Translations under genes and position numbers: made by a program
DNA from: Nonomuraea candida
Lineage (GTDB): Bacteria > Actinomycetota > Actinomycetes > Streptosporangiales > Streptosporangiaceae
Length of the DNA: 64,000 nt
NCBI RefSeq assembly: GCF_000725485.1
Contig: NZ_JOAG01000014.1
Location: 1-64,000 of the forward strand
Reading direction: 5' to 3'
The notes under the pieces: model-generated
Seen by the model: the letters and a program-made list of their open reading frames with translations, nothing else
Told to the model about the DNA's origin: nothing
The model's database searches: none
In this document: piece after piece, positions 42,185 through 53,209 of the stretch
Layout of the letters: every line of letters starts with the position of its first letter
Position numbering within the stretch: position 1 is the first letter of the stretch

Positions 42185-42220
42185 GGACCCCGGACCCGGA
42201 CCCCGGACCCGGACCCCGGG
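42185..42220. repeat. 13-bp tandem repeat (ggaccccggaccc)
   Basis: Two exact units and a partial third lie between the SDR stop and the hairpin at the end of the phosphoglucomutase gene. Confidence 0.7.
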
Positions 42221-42228
42221 ACCTGGTG

Positions 42229-43863
<1,635 letters not shown>

Positions 43864-43870
43864 GTGAGTC

Positions 43871-43876
43871 ACTTTA
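43871..43876 (-). promoter_or_regulatory. Candidate -10 element (TAAAGT) of leaderless pgm
   Basis: On the minus strand TAAAGT is followed by seven bases and then the ATG. No Shine-Dalgarno is present. Confidence 0.45.
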
Positions 43877-43960
43877 CAAATCCAGTCCGGCCCGGCGGGT
43901 GACCGCCCTGCGAGGTGGGGAGATACATTCGCGTCAGCCACCAGAACGGAGTTCTGTTCC

Positions 43961-44860
43961 ATGCGTTACGGATACTTCCTCGCGGAGCCTCAGGGGCCCG
44001 ACCCGATCGGCGAACTGCGCGACCAGATCACCCGGGCGGCGGAGGACGGCTTCGCCTCCGCCTGGCACTCCCAGATCTTCGGCCTCGACGCCATCACCGC
44101 CCTGGCCGCGGCCGGCGCGCAGGCGCCGCCCATCGAGCTCGGCACCTCCGTGGTGCCGACCTTCCCGCGCCATCCGGCCGTGCTGGCCCAGCAGGCCATG
44201 ACCGCCAACGCCGCGCTCGGCGGCCGGTTCACGCTCGGCATCGGCCTGTCGCACCAGATCGTCATCGAGAACACCTACGGCTACAGCTTCGAGCGGCCGG
44301 GCCGGCACATGAAGGAGTATCTCGACATCCTGATCCCGGCCTCCCGCGGCGAGCGGGTCGACTATCGGGGAGAGACGCTCAAGGCCGACATCACGCTCAG
44401 CACGCCGGGCGCGGGCTTCCCCGTGCTGGTGGCCGCGCTCGGCCCGCGCATGCTCAAGCTCGCCGGCACCGTCGCCGACGGCACCGTGCTCTGGATGACC
44501 GGCCCGAAGACGGTCGCCGAGCACGTCGCGCCCACCATCACCGCCGCCGCGGCCGAGGCCGGCCGCGAGCCGCCCAGGATCGTCTGCGCGCTGCCCGTCT
44601 GCGTCACCGACGACCGCGAGGCCGCCGTCGCGCGCGCCAACGAGATCTTCGCGGTGTACGGTCAGCTCCCGTCCTACCGTGCCATGCTCGACAGGGAGGG
44701 CGCGGCCACCCCGGGCGACGTGGCGATCATCGGCGACGAGGAAGCGGTGCTGGCCAAGCTCGACGAGCTGCGCCGGGCGGGGGTGACCGACTTCGTCGGC
44801 TCGCCGTTCTCACAACGCGAACGCACCCGAAACCTGCTGATCGGCGCGGCTAAGGGCTGA
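43961..44860 (+). CDS. LLM-class F420-dependent oxidoreductase
   Basis: This 299-residue luciferase-like barrel protein carries [12 protein letters not shown], the [13 protein letters not shown] block near residue 86, and the C-terminal DFVGSPF segment of the F420-dependent LLM group. It would transfer hydride between F420 and an unknown substrate. ATG 43961 has GGAG nine bases away, and TACATT at about 43923 could be its -10 element. It is divergent from pgm. Confidence 0.9.
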   Translation: MRYGYFLAEPQGPDPIGELRDQITRAAEDGFASAWHSQIFGLDAITALAAAGAQAPPIELGTSVVPTFPRHPAVLAQQAMTANAALGGRFTLGIGLSHQIVIENTYGYSFERPGRHMKEYLDILIPASRGERVDYRGETLKADITLSTPGAGFPVLVAALGPRMLKLAGTVADGTVLWMTGPKTVAEHVAPTITAAAAEAGREPPRIVCALPVCVTDDREAAVARANEIFAVYGQLPSYRAMLDREGAATPGDVAIIGDEEAVLAKLDELRRAGVTDFVGSPFSQRERTRNLLIGAAKG

Positions 44861-44876
44861 TCCACCGACATCTCAA

Positions 44877-44882
44877 TAAACT
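44877..44882 (+). promoter_or_regulatory. Candidate -10 element (TAAACT) of leaderless GH25 gene
   Basis: TAAACT is followed by eight bases and GTG 44891. No ribosome site precedes this start. Confidence 0.4.
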
Positions 44883-44890
44883 CCGGCAAG

Positions 44891-45496
44891 GTGAAGCGCG
44901 TGCTACAGGGCATCGATGTGTCGAACTGGCAGGGCACCGTCGACTGGGCCGGCCATGCCGAGGCGGGCGTCGGCTTCGCCTTCGCCAAGGCCACCGAGGG
45001 CGGCGACTACACCGACAAATGGTTCGCCCGCAACTGGAACGGCATGCGCGAGAGCTGGATCGTCTGCGGGGCCTACCACTTCGCCCGGCCCAAGGGCGAC
45101 CCCATCGAGCAGGCGCGCCACTTCCTCGGCGTGATCAGGTCGGCCGGCGGGCTGCGCCGCGGCGACCTGGTCGCGCTCGACCTGGAGACCAACGACGGCC
45201 TGCGGCCGGCCCAGGTCGCGAGATACGCGCGCCGCTGGTGCCACCACGTCGAGCGGCACGGCGGCGTGCGGCCGTTCATCTACACCTTCCACGCGTTCGC
45301 GAGCGACGGACACTGCGCCGGGCTGGCCGAACACCCGCTCTGGCTGGCCAGCCCGGAGAGCCCGCGCGGCCGCCCGCCCGTGCCCGCGCCCTGGCGCGAC
45401 TGGACCATCCACCAGTACGCGCACAGCCCGATCGACCGCAACGTCTTCCACGGGACGCGGCAGGAGCTGACAAAGCTGGGGTTTCACCCGCGATAG
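44891..45496 (+). CDS. Glycoside hydrolase family 25 (lysozyme-like) without signal peptide
   Basis: This 201-residue GH25 domain carries [13 protein letters not shown] near the start, [10 protein letters not shown], the catalytic [10 protein letters not shown] near residue 96 and a C-terminal [12 protein letters not shown]25 enzymes cut peptidoglycan between MurNAc and GlcNAc. No signal peptide or membrane segment is visible, and an in-frame upstream extension is closed. It would need a non-classical exit (lysis, holin or secretion system) or act on internal material. GTG 44891 fits a leaderless start; GTG 44900 is an alternative. Confidence 0.88.
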   Translation: MKRVLQGIDVSNWQGTVDWAGHAEAGVGFAFAKATEGGDYTDKWFARNWNGMRESWIVCGAYHFARPKGDPIEQARHFLGVIRSAGGLRRGDLVALDLETNDGLRPAQVARYARRWCHHVERHGGVRPFIYTFHAFASDGHCAGLAEHPLWLASPESPRGRPPVPAPWRDWTIHQYAHSPIDRNVFHGTRQELTKLGFHPR

Positions 45497-45561
45497 CATC
45501 GGTGCCTACCGTCGAACCTGCCTCGGTGCCGGGCATCGAGTGCGATCCACAGGGAGTCATC

Positions 45562-47526
45562 GTGTCAGCCGAGCTACGCATCACCCTCGCCGGAGCCGAG
45601 CGTGTGGTCGCGGCCGGCACGACGGCCGGGCAGGCGCTGGAGGCCGACGGCCGCACCGTCATCGCCGCCAGGGTCAACGGCGAGCCGCGCGACCTGGCCC
45701 ACCCGCTGGCCGAGGGCGACGCCGTGGAGCCGATCGAGATCTCCAGCGACGAGGGCCGGGCGATCGTGCGCCACTCCACCGCCCACGTCATGGCGCAGGC
45801 GGTGCAGGAGCTGTTCCCCGAGGCCAAGCTGGGCATCGGGCCGCCCGTGGAAAACGGCTTCTACTACGACTTCGACGTCGCGCAGGCGTTCAACCCCGAC
45901 GACCTCAAGCGCATCGAGAAGCGCATGCGGGAGATCGTCAAGCAGGGGCAGCTCTTCTCCCGCAGGCCCGTCTCTGACGACGAGGCGCGGGCCGAGCTGG
46001 CGGCGGAGCCGTACAAACTGGAGCTGATCGGGCTCAAGGGCGGCGCGGCCGAGGAGGAGTCCGTCGAGGTGGGGGCCGGGCAGCTCACCATCTACGACAA
46101 CCTCGACGCCAAGACCGGCGAGCTGTGCTGGAAGGACCTGTGCCGGGGCCCGCACGTGCCCTCCACCCGCTCCATCCCGGCCTTCAAGCTCATGCGCTCC
46201 GGCGGCGCCTACTGGCGGGGCAGCGAGAAGAACCCGCAGCTCCAGCGCATCTACGGCACCGCGTGGGAGTCCCGCGACAAGCAGGACGAATACCTCAAGC
46301 TGCTTGAGGAGGCCGAGAAGCGCGACCACCGCAAGCTGGGCGCCGAGCTCGACCTGTTCAGCTTCCCGCCGGAGCTGGGCAGCGGCCTGCCGATCTTCCA
46401 TCCCAAGGGCGGGATCATCCGCAAGGAGATGGAAGACTACATGCGCAGGCGGCAGGCCGAGGCGGGCTACGAGTTCGTCAACACCCCGCACATCACCAAG
46501 TCCTCGCTCTTCGAGACCTCCGGCCACCTGCCGTGGTATGCCGACGACATGTTCCCGGCCTTCGAGCTGGAGGGCGTCGACTACCGCGTCAAGCCGATGA
46601 ACTGCCCGATGCACAACCTGATCTTCCGGGCGCGCGGGCGTTCCTACCGCGAGCTGCCGCTGCGGCTGTGCGAGTTCGGCTCGGTCTACCGCTACGAGAA
46701 GTCCGGCGTGGTGCACGGGCTGACCCGCGTGCGCGGCATGACGCAGGACGACGCGCACATCTACACCACGCGCGAGCAGATGGCCGACGAGATCAAGTCG
46801 CTGCTGAGGTTCGTGCTCAGCGTGCTGCGCGACTTCGGCCTGTCCGACTTCTACCTGGAGCTGTCCACCCGCGACGACTCCGAGAAGTTCATCGGCGACC
46901 CGGCCGAGTGGGAGGAGGCGACCGAGGCGCTGCGCCAGGTCGCCACCGAGTCCGGGCTGACGCTCAAGGACGACCCGGGCGGCGCGGCCTTCTACGGCCC
47001 CAAGATCTCCGTGCAGGCCAAGGACGCCATCGGCCGCACCTGGCAGCTGTCCACGATCCAGCTCGACCTCAACCAGCCCAAGCGCTTCGGCCTCGAATAC
47101 CAGGCGGCCGACGGCTCGCGGCAGACCCCGGTCATGATCCACCGGGCGCTGTTCGGCTCCGTGGAGCGCTTCCTCGGCGTGCTCACCGAGCACTACGCCG
47201 GCGCCTTCCCTCCGTGGCTGGCCCCGGTACAGGTGGTGGGCATCCCGATCGCCGAGGCCCACGTGCCCTACCTGCACGACGTCGCCAAGAGGCTGCGCGC
47301 GAGCGGCATCCGGGTCGAGGTCGACGCGGCCGACGACCGCATGCAGAAGAAGATCCGCAACGCGCAGAAGGCCAAGGTGCCGTTCATGCTGCTGGCCGGC
47401 GATGACGACATCGCCAACGGCGCGGTGTCCTTCCGCTACCGCAGCGGCGAGCAGAAGAACGGCGTGCCGGTGGACGAGGCCATCGCCGAGATCGTCAACG
47501 CGGTCGAGCGGCGCGTCCAGGTCTGA
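45562..47526 (+). CDS. thrS: Threonyl-tRNA synthetase
   Basis: This 654-residue class II synthetase has a TGS domain (1-60), the editing domain with [11 protein letters not shown] near residue 73, and a catalytic core with the zinc cysteine in MNCPMHN near 347, motif 2 ([16 protein letters not shown]) and motif 3 ([19 protein letters not shown]), plus a C-terminal anticodon domain. It charges tRNA-Thr. GTG 45562 has GGGAG five bases away; the longer frame to 45019 is shadow of the lysozyme gene. No T-box leader is visible in the 65-nt upstream gap. Confidence 0.97.
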   Translation: MSAELRITLAGAERVVAAGTTAGQALEADGRTVIAARVNGEPRDLAHPLAEGDAVEPIEISSDEGRAIVRHSTAHVMAQAVQELFPEAKLGIGPPVENGFYYDFDVAQAFNPDDLKRIEKRMREIVKQGQLFSRRPVSDDEARAELAAEPYKLELIGLKGGAAEEESVEVGAGQLTIYDNLDAKTGELCWKDLCRGPHVPSTRSIPAFKLMRSGGAYWRGSEKNPQLQRIYGTAWESRDKQDEYLKLLEEAEKRDHRKLGAELDLFSFPPELGSGLPIFHPKGGIIRKEMEDYMRRRQAEAGYEFVNTPHITKSSLFETSGHLPWYADDMFPAFELEGVDYRVKPMNCPMHNLIFRARGRSYRELPLRLCEFGSVYRYEKSGVVHGLTRVRGMTQDDAHIYTTREQMADEIKSLLRFVLSVLRDFGLSDFYLELSTRDDSEKFIGDPAEWEEATEALRQVATESGLTLKDDPGGAAFYGPKISVQAKDAIGRTWQLSTIQLDLNQPKRFGLEYQAADGSRQTPVMIHRALFGSVERFLGVLTEHYAGAFPPWLAPVQVVGIPIAEAHVPYLHDVAKRLRASGIRVEVDAADDRMQKKIRNAQKAKVPFMLLAGDDDIANGAVSFRYRSGEQKNGVPVDEAIAEIVNAVERRVQV

Positions 47527-47578
47527 GCCGCGTCACGGTCCAGATCCGAGCCGGTCTGGGCCGGTTGCGGACCAGGCC

Positions 47579-47602
47579 GGCGCGGCCCGGGCGGGCCGCG
47601 CC
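47579..47602 (+). terminator. thrS terminator hairpin
   Basis: GGCGCGGCCC and GGGCCGCGCC pair perfectly over 10 bp around GGGC, about 50 bases after the thrS stop. It lies between convergent thrS and the PIG-L gene. Confidence 0.65.
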
Positions 47603-47660
47603 CATCGGGCGGGCCCGCGCCGTCCGGCGGCGTCCGCCGTGGTCCGCGCCGAATGGGCGA

Positions 47661-48383
47661 TTAGCGGGGAAACAGGCGGAATGTCACTGCGGGGCGGTCG
47701 CCGAACCGTTTCGCCGAGTCCTTCACGTAACCCTCGATCAGGTCGCGGGCGTAGGTCTCCGGGTCCTCGTCGGTGAGCGCCTCGATGTAGGAGCGGTGCT
47801 CCTGGAGCGAGCGCACGCCCCGCTCCAGGCCGGAGGTGACGTCCACGGCGTGGGTGGGGGAGTCGGTGCCGTTGACCGCGACCCAGCGGACGCCGTTCCA
47901 GGGTTCGGCCTCGATCTCCGGAAATATCCACCTGTTTCCGGCGTCACCGACGGCGTCCATCGTGGCGCGGCCGACGGCGACGTGGTCCGGCGTGTTCCAG
48001 TACGTGCCCTCCCAGGTGTCGGCGAAGTTGAGGGTGATCACGAGTTCGGGGCGGTGCCTGCGGATCGCGGCGGCCAGGTCTCTCCGCAGCGCGACGCCGT
48101 ACTCGATCACCCCGTCGCGGTGGTCGAGGAACTCCACGTCCGCCACCCCGACCACGGCCGCGCTGGCCCGCTCCTCGCGCTCGCGGACCGGCCCGGCCAC
48201 GGCGGGCGCGAGCGTGTCGATGCCCGCCTCGCCCCGGGAGGCGATCAGGTAGGAGACCTCACGCCCCGCGTCGGTCCAGACGGCCACCGCCGCCGCGCAG
48301 CCGTACTCGAGGTCGTCGGGATGTGCCACGATGGCCAGCGCCCGCTGCCAGTCGTCAGGCATGGGCTCGAGCTGATCAGTCAT
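47661..48383 (-). CDS. PIG-L family N-acetylglucosaminyl deacetylase-like enzyme
   Basis: This 240-residue protein has the zinc motif AHPDDLE (near residue 20) and the second-half PDHVAVGRA that supplies the other His. The family includes MshB and Mca of mycothiol metabolism and PI-glycan deacetylases, all zinc amidohydrolases acting on N-acyl glucosamine derivatives. This member cannot be assigned more closely. ATG 48383 has AGGA nine bases upstream; ATG 48392 is also in frame. It is divergent from the ECF sigma gene. Confidence 0.88.
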   Translation of the reverse strand: MTDQLEPMPDDWQRALAIVAHPDDLEYGCAAAVAVWTDAGREVSYLIASRGEAGIDTLAPAVAGPVREREERASAAVVGVADVEFLDHRDGVIEYGVALRRDLAAAIRRHRPELVITLNFADTWEGTYWNTPDHVAVGRATMDAVGDAGNRWIFPEIEAEPWNGVRWVAVNGTDSPTHAVDVTSGLERGVRSLQEHRSYIEALTDEDPETYARDLIEGYVKDSAKRFGDRPAVTFRLFPR

Positions 48384-48456
48384 GGCTATCATCCTGGCAG
48401 GCGTGGCAGGGGGACGGGCCGGAAGATTCGACGCACTGCGCGACGGAGGCGACGAC

Positions 48457-49488
48457 ATGCGGCGCGGAGACGAGCACGGCCACCACGGGGACGAAGGCGT
48501 TCGGCGCGGGGAGCCGGGGGCGTTCGCCGAGCTGGCGGAGGCGCATCGGCACGAGTTGCAGGTGCACTGCTACCGGATGCTCGGCTCCTACACCGACGCC
48601 GAGGACATGGTGCAGGAGACCATGTTGCGGGCCTGGCGGCGGCGGGAGACGTTCGAGGGGCGCTCGACGTTGCGCGCCTGGCTCTACCGCATCGCCACCA
48701 ACGCCTGCCTCGACCTGCTGTCCGGCCCGGCCCGCTCCCGGGAGATCGCGACCGACGTGCAGGAGGGCCCGGCGTCGGGGGCGCGGTCGCCGTTCGCCGA
48801 GGTGCCGTGGTTGCAGCCGTACCCCGACCGGCTGCTCGACCTGGCCGCGCCCGCGGAGGGCCGGCCCGAGGCCCTGACGGTCGAGAGGGAGACGATCGAG
48901 CTGGCCTACCTGGCGGCGATCCAGCACCTGCCGCCGCGCCAGCGCGCGGTGCTGATCCTGCGCGACGTGGCGGGCTGGCCGGCCGAGGAGACCGCCGACG
49001 CGCTGGAGCTGAGCGTGCCGGCCGTCAAGAGCGCGCTGCAGCGGGCGCGCGCCACGCTGCGCCTGCACCTGCCCGCCCGGCGGGCCCAGTGGGGCCCCGC
49101 CACCGCGCCCACCGGGGAGGAGCGCGCCGTGCTGCGCCGCTACATGGAGGCGTCGGTGGACGGCGACCTGTCGGCGCTGGCCACGCTGCTGCGCGAGGAC
49201 GCGCGCCAGACGATGCCGCCCGCCTCGGCCGTGTACGACGGCCGCGCCGCCATCCTCGACATGTGGCGCCCGGTCCTCACTGGCCCGCAGGCGTGGGGCG
49301 ACTGGAAGGCCCTGCCCACGCGCGCCAACCGGCAGCCGGCCGTCGCCAACTACGTACGCCGCCCCGGCCACCCCCGCTACACCGCCGTCAACATCGACGT
49401 GCTGCGCGTCGAGGACGGCCTGATCGCCGAGATCACCACGTTCGGCCCCGGGCTGCACGCCGCCTTCGGCCTGCCCGCCGAACTCTGA
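48457..49488 (+). CDS. ECF sigma factor with C-terminal SnoaL-like domain
   Basis: This 343-residue protein has sigma region 2 (LQVHCYRMLGSYTDAEDMVQ, residues about 33-52), region 4 (LPPRQRAVLILRDVAGWPAE, then VPAVKSALQRARA, about 160-200) and a SnoaL-like domain from about 215 (RRYMEASVDGDLSALATLL). In ECF groups with such tails the extra domain takes over part of the anti-sigma role. ATG 48457 has GGAGG seven bases upstream; the frame to 48382 is not needed. The DUF1579-like gene 87 nt downstream is a candidate target. Confidence 0.9.
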   Translation: MRRGDEHGHHGDEGVRRGEPGAFAELAEAHRHELQVHCYRMLGSYTDAEDMVQETMLRAWRRRETFEGRSTLRAWLYRIATNACLDLLSGPARSREIATDVQEGPASGARSPFAEVPWLQPYPDRLLDLAAPAEGRPEALTVERETIELAYLAAIQHLPPRQRAVLILRDVAGWPAEETADALELSVPAVKSALQRARATLRLHLPARRAQWGPATAPTGEERAVLRRYMEASVDGDLSALATLLREDARQTMPPASAVYDGRAAILDMWRPVLTGPQAWGDWKALPTRANRQPAVANYVRRPGHPRYTAVNIDVLRVEDGLIAEITTFGPGLHAAFGLPAEL

Positions 49489-49575
49489 GCGAGAAAGTCC
49501 GCCGCGGACCGATTCCTTTCCCGCCCCGGCGCCGTCATACGGGCGTACGCCACTTCGAGAGCAGAGGATGCGATC

Positions 49576-50001
49576 ATGAGCGAGCACGTGGACACCCAGC
49601 TCAAGGCCCTGGACCGGCTCGTCGGCACCTGGAAGGTCACCGGTGCGGCCGAGGGCACCGTGACCTACCGGTGGATGGAGGGCGGGCACTTCCTCATCCA
49701 GGACGTGGACCTCGGCGAGGGCGCCTCCCGCGTCAAGGGCACGGAGATCATCGGCAGGAAGCGGCCGTACGGCTCCGACGAGCCCAGCGAGGACATCCAC
49801 TCCTGGTACTTCGACACCAACGGCGCGACCCTGGCCTACGTGTACCAGGTCGAGGGCGACACGCTGACGATCTGGGCGCACAAGAAGGACTCCGGCGCCT
49901 GCTACCGCGGCACGTTCAGCGCCGGCGGCACGAGCGTCACCGGCGCGTGGGAGTACCCCGGGGGCGGCGGCTACCCCTCGAACATGACGCGGATGAGCTG
50001 A
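49576..50001 (+). CDS. DUF1579-like small protein
   Basis: This 141-residue protein opens with LKALDRLVGTWKVTGAAEGT and has WMEGGHFLIQDVDL and EDIHSWYFDTNG, resembling DUF1579/SnoaL-adjacent proteins of lipocalin-like fold. It has no signal peptide. It follows the ECF sigma gene in the same direction, a pairing often seen for such sigma factors, so co-regulation is likely. The function is unknown. Confidence 0.75.
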   Translation: MSEHVDTQLKALDRLVGTWKVTGAAEGTVTYRWMEGGHFLIQDVDLGEGASRVKGTEIIGRKRPYGSDEPSEDIHSWYFDTNGATLAYVYQVEGDTLTIWAHKKDSGACYRGTFSAGGTSVTGAWEYPGGGGYPSNMTRMS

Positions 50002-50170
50002 CCCGGTGTCAGGACGGGCCTTCCTCCCGCCGGGGCCGCCCGGCCCCGGCCGGGAAGCGGGCCACCGGAACGAAGCCGCCCACGGCGCCGCCGATGCCGA
50101 GGCCGAGGGCGCGTCCACGACACGGGGCCATGGCGCCGGTCACGGTGCCGCCCGCGACGGCGGGGCCCTG

Positions 50171-50242
50171 GTGCCGGTCACGGTGCCGGTCATGGTGCCG
50201 GTCACGGTGCCGGTCATGGTGCCGGTCACGGTGCCGGTCATG
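50171..50242. repeat. 12-bp tandem repeat, six units alternating in two forms
   Basis: Units gtgccggtcacg and gtgccggtcatg alternate three times, making a 24-bp higher-order repeat of exactly 72 bases. It ends 33 bases before the HIT promoter hexamer. Frames through it on either strand are low-complexity and not called as genes. Confidence 0.9.
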
Positions 50243-50275
50243 GCGCCGAAAGGGCACGCCGTTCGCCCGGGGTCC

Positions 50276-50281
50276 TATGCT
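50276..50281 (+). promoter_or_regulatory. Candidate -10 element (TATGCT) of leaderless HIT gene
   Basis: TATGCT is followed by seven bases (gctagat) and ATG 50289. The in-frame ATG at 50277 lies inside this hexamer, which argues for 50289 as the real start. Confidence 0.5.
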
Positions 50282-50288
50282 GCTAGAT

Positions 50289-50819
50289 ATGCACGATCAG
50301 GCAGGGGCAGGGGCCCCCGACAACTTCCAGCGTCTGTGGACCCCGCATCGCATGGCCTACATCAAGGGCGAGAACAAGCCGACCGGCACGGGCCCGGGCG
50401 ACGGGTGCCCGTTCGACGCGATCCCCAAGATGAGCGACGAGGACGGCCTGATCGTCAAGCGGGGAGAGGTGGTCTACGCCGTGCTCAACCTCTACCCGTA
50501 CAACTCCGGCCACCTGATGGTGGTGCCCTACCGGCACGTGTCCGACTACGACGAGCTCGACGCCGCCGAGGTGGCGGAGCTGGGGGAGTTCACCCAGCGG
50601 TCGCTGCGCGCGCTGCGCAAGGCCAGCGGCGCGCAGGGCTTCAACGTCGGCATGAACCTCGGCCACGTCGCGGGCGCGGGCATCGCCGCTCACCTGCACC
50701 AGCACGTCGTGCCCCGGTGGGGCGGCGACACGAACTTCATGCCGGTCGTCGCCCAGACCAAGGTGCTGCCGCAGCTACTCCGCGACACCCGCCAGCTGCT
50801 CGCCGACGCCTGGGACTGA
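50289..50819 (+). CDS. HIT-family nucleotide hydrolase/phosphorylase (AP4A phosphorylase-like)
   Basis: This 176-residue protein carries the histidine triad HLHQHVVPRW (His near residues 136, 138 and 140) and CPFDAIPKMSDEDGLIVKRG near the start. It corresponds in type and neighbourhood to the mycobacterial HIT protein that splits diadenosine tetraphosphate and lies between thrS and pgsA1. Here the thrS link is interrupted by three genes. The start at 50289 fits a leaderless transcript. Its 3' end overlaps the convergent membrane-protein gene by 45 bases. Confidence 0.92.
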   Translation: MHDQAGAGAPDNFQRLWTPHRMAYIKGENKPTGTGPGDGCPFDAIPKMSDEDGLIVKRGEVVYAVLNLYPYNSGHLMVVPYRHVSDYDELDAAEVAELGEFTQRSLRALRKASGAQGFNVGMNLGHVAGAGIAAHLHQHVVPRWGGDTNFMPVVAQTKVLPQLLRDTRQLLADAWD

Positions 50820-52961
50820 CTCGCTCCGGTGGCGCAGCGCGCCGATGCCGGTGGCCAGCAGCAGCGGCACGGCCAGCGCCAGCGCCATGGACAGCACGGC
50901 CGCGCCTGAGTCGTTGACCAGCATGCCGACCACGCCGCTGACCAGCGTGCCGATCAGCCCGGCGCGCAGCGCGGGGGAGTGCTCGAACGCCGCCGGCACC
51001 ACCCCCGCCGACGCCTGCTCGGGCCGCAGGATCGCGTAGACGAGGAACGCCACCGCCGCGATCACGATCGGCATCAGGTTGGGGCTCAGCAGCGTGGACA
51101 GCATCGCCTGCAGCTTGCGCCAGATGACGTCGATCGCCTCGCCGGTCAGCACCTGCCCCACGAACCTGCCCAGGTGCGACTGCTCGTCGGGCGGCCGCAG
51201 GTAGTTGAGCCAGGCGAAGCCCATCACGATCACGCCGCCCGCCACGCAGAACGCGCCCAGCTTCACCAGCGAGACCCGCTTGCCCGACAGGATCAGCGCG
51301 GTCACCGCGATGCCCGGCACGAACGCGATCACGCCGCCGAAGTCGCTGCCCATCCCGGAGCCACCCAGCACCATCACGAACGCCCCCAGCCCGACGATCG
51401 CCGCCACGCCCACCTTGCCCGGCCAGCGGTGCGCGATCACCGTGGTGGCCAGCAGCGTGCCGGTCGCCAGCAGCGCGAACGGGATGTTGCCCAGCCCGAA
51501 GTAGCGGGCGCCCTGCTCGGCGCTGTAGCCCATGAAGCTGTTGAGCTGGAGGGTGGTGCCGGTGAGCAGGTCGCCGACGAGGGTGAGCGCCGTGACCGCG
51601 GCGACCACGGCCAGCGGGCCGAGCGGCCGGCGCCGCCACGGCCCGGCCAGCGCCAGCAGGGTGATCGCGGCCCACCAGGCCGCCATGCCGCCGAACAGCT
51701 CCAGGTGGTTGTCCCAGGGCAGCAGGTTGACCAGGAACGAGGTGACCGGCAGGGCCGCGAGGGCCACGGCGGCGCGGCGTACCCAGGGCAGGACCCTGCG
51801 GCGGCGCAGCAGCAGGAAGGCCAGCACGTAGAACAGCACCTGGAGCACCGCCAGGCCGGTGAAGTAGGCGCCCTTCGCCGAGCGCATCGTCTGTGCCGTG
51901 GCGTCGGCCTGCCGCAGCCGCTCGAACGTGGCGCCCTGGTCGCCCACCCGCAGCGGCACGCCCACCACCGTGGCCGGCACCGCCACGCCCGCCTTGGCCA
52001 GCACGGTCGCGGTCAGGTCGGTCAGGATCGAGATGTCCTCGCGGCGCGTGGACGGCGTGCCGAGCACCCGCCCCTGCGCGCCCGGCTCACGCAGCGCCGC
52101 CACCCGCAGGTGGGGCACCGAGCCGTGGTCCGACAGTCCCGCCAGCAGCACCGTCGTGCCCGCGGGCAGCACCGACAGCAGCGCGCCCGCCTTGGTGTCG
52201 GCCAGCCGCAGCGCCTCGCGCCGCTCTTCGGGGGTCAGCTTGTCGGGCACCTTGGGCAGCCGGCCGGGCTCGCCCGCCAGGTAGGGCTGGACGAGGTCGT
52301 CCACGTCCATGGCGACCACCGGGCACGTCGCCAGGTCGGCGGTCCCGACCTGGAGCGGGGAGCCGTGGTAGCGGGTCACCGCGCCCTGCCGGTCGGCCAG
52401 CGCCAGGGCGGCGCCGGGACCGATCGCGATCGAGCACTTGCCCGCCGCCTTGAGCGACTCGCCCAGCGTGCCCGCCGTGTGCTGCCCGGCCACGTCGATG
52501 AGGTAGCGGTAGTCGGGGATGACCGCGCCCTCGCCCCTGGCCTCGGGCGCGGGCGGCGCGCCGCAGGCGTAGCCGACGGCCGATCTCGTGCCCGCCGACA
52601 CGGTCAGCCAGCCGTCGTACGGGCAGGTGATGTTGCCGACCGTGCGGACCGACAGCGAGCCGATCGCGCCGGCCCGGGCCAGCGACCACAGGTTGGGCGT
52701 GCCGGACGGGGTCAGGTCGTTCCAGTGCAGGCCGGGCACCCCGATGAGCGCCACCGGCCCGCCGTCCCGGACGTCCCCGCCGCTCGCCCCGCCGGCGCTG
52801 CCCGTGACATCCACGGCGCCCGACATGGTGGCCGGCATGGTGGCCGGCGCGGGGGCGGCGGCCGCGCTCGCGGTCCCGCCGGACAGCCCTTGACCGACCA
52901 CCATCTGACCGACAATCGCCTGACCGACCAGCACGGCCAGCACGACCAGCGCCCGCCTCAC
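50775..52961 (-). CDS. Large membrane protein with alkaline-phosphatase-like N-terminal domain
   Basis: This 728-residue protein has an N-terminal signal or anchor. An extracytoplasmic domain at about residues 65-345 resembles the alkaline-phosphatase fold (VALIGVPGLHWNDLTPSGTP; TVLLAGLSDHGS as the possible metal-binding Asp/His end). About ten membrane segments follow from 355 to 710. Comparable proteins are widespread in actinomycetes and of unknown function; a role in envelope polymer or lipid transfer is a guess. GTG 52961 follows GGGAGG. It lies inside the split thrS-HIT-pgsA region. Confidence 0.82.
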   Translation of the reverse strand: MRRALVVLAVLVGQAIVGQMVVGQGLSGGTASAAAAPAPATMPATMSGAVDVTGSAGGASGGDVRDGGPVALIGVPGLHWNDLTPSGTPNLWSLARAGAIGSLSVRTVGNITCPYDGWLTVSAGTRSAVGYACGAPPAPEARGEGAVIPDYRYLIDVAGQHTAGTLGESLKAAGKCSIAIGPGAALALADRQGAVTRYHGSPLQVGTADLATCPVVAMDVDDLVQPYLAGEPGRLPKVPDKLTPEERREALRLADTKAGALLSVLPAGTTVLLAGLSDHGSVPHLRVAALREPGAQGRVLGTPSTRREDISILTDLTATVLAKAGVAVPATVVGVPLRVGDQGATFERLRQADATAQTMRSAKGAYFTGLAVLQVLFYVLAFLLLRRRRVLPWVRRAAVALAALPVTSFLVNLLPWDNHLELFGGMAAWWAAITLLALAGPWRRRPLGPLAVVAAVTALTLVGDLLTGTTLQLNSFMGYSAEQGARYFGLGNIPFALLATGTLLATTVIAHRWPGKVGVAAIVGLGAFVMVLGGSGMGSDFGGVIAFVPGIAVTALILSGKRVSLVKLGAFCVAGGVIVMGFAWLNYLRPPDEQSHLGRFVGQVLTGEAIDVIWRKLQAMLSTLLSPNLMPIVIAAVAFLVYAILRPEQASAGVVPAAFEHSPALRAGLIGTLVSGVVGMLVNDSGAAVLSMALALAVPLLLATGIGALRHRSESVPGVGEQLAGVAE

Positions 52962-53209
52962 CCCGATGACCTCCCACGATCGCAGAGTTTCCGTGGCACG
53001 GCGGAGCTAGGTAGTGCTAGGTCGTGTTCCGGCGCCACCAGACGCGACCTACCCTCTCATGCGCGGCGGGTGCCGGAGGCCGTCTTCGGCCCCCTGACGG
53101 CGATCCGATCCGTCGATCGCCCGGGCCCTCCCGCTCCCGGACCGGGTCCGGCGCGGGTCAGTCGTCCCCGCTCCCCGGCCGGGGCCGGGTGGGCCGGGCG
53201 TCCCCGCTG
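52962..53209. other. Intergenic region
   Basis: No gene is seen. It contains a near direct repeat (gctaggtagtgctaggtcgtg, around 53008-53028) and small GC hairpins (GGCCGTCTTCGGCC; CCGGACCGGGTCCGG) after the aminotransferase stop, which may end that transcript. Confidence 0.4.

Noticed and set aside
45497..45561. T-box or other riboswitch before thrS
   Set aside because: The gap is only 65 bases and has no T-box sequence or specifier hairpin.
50009..50257. 82-codon minus-strand frame with RDRHHDRH repeats
   Set aside because: The repeat tract dominates it, there is no ribosome site, and no homology is recognisable. Its C-terminal part looks somewhat protein-like, so it is not fully excluded.
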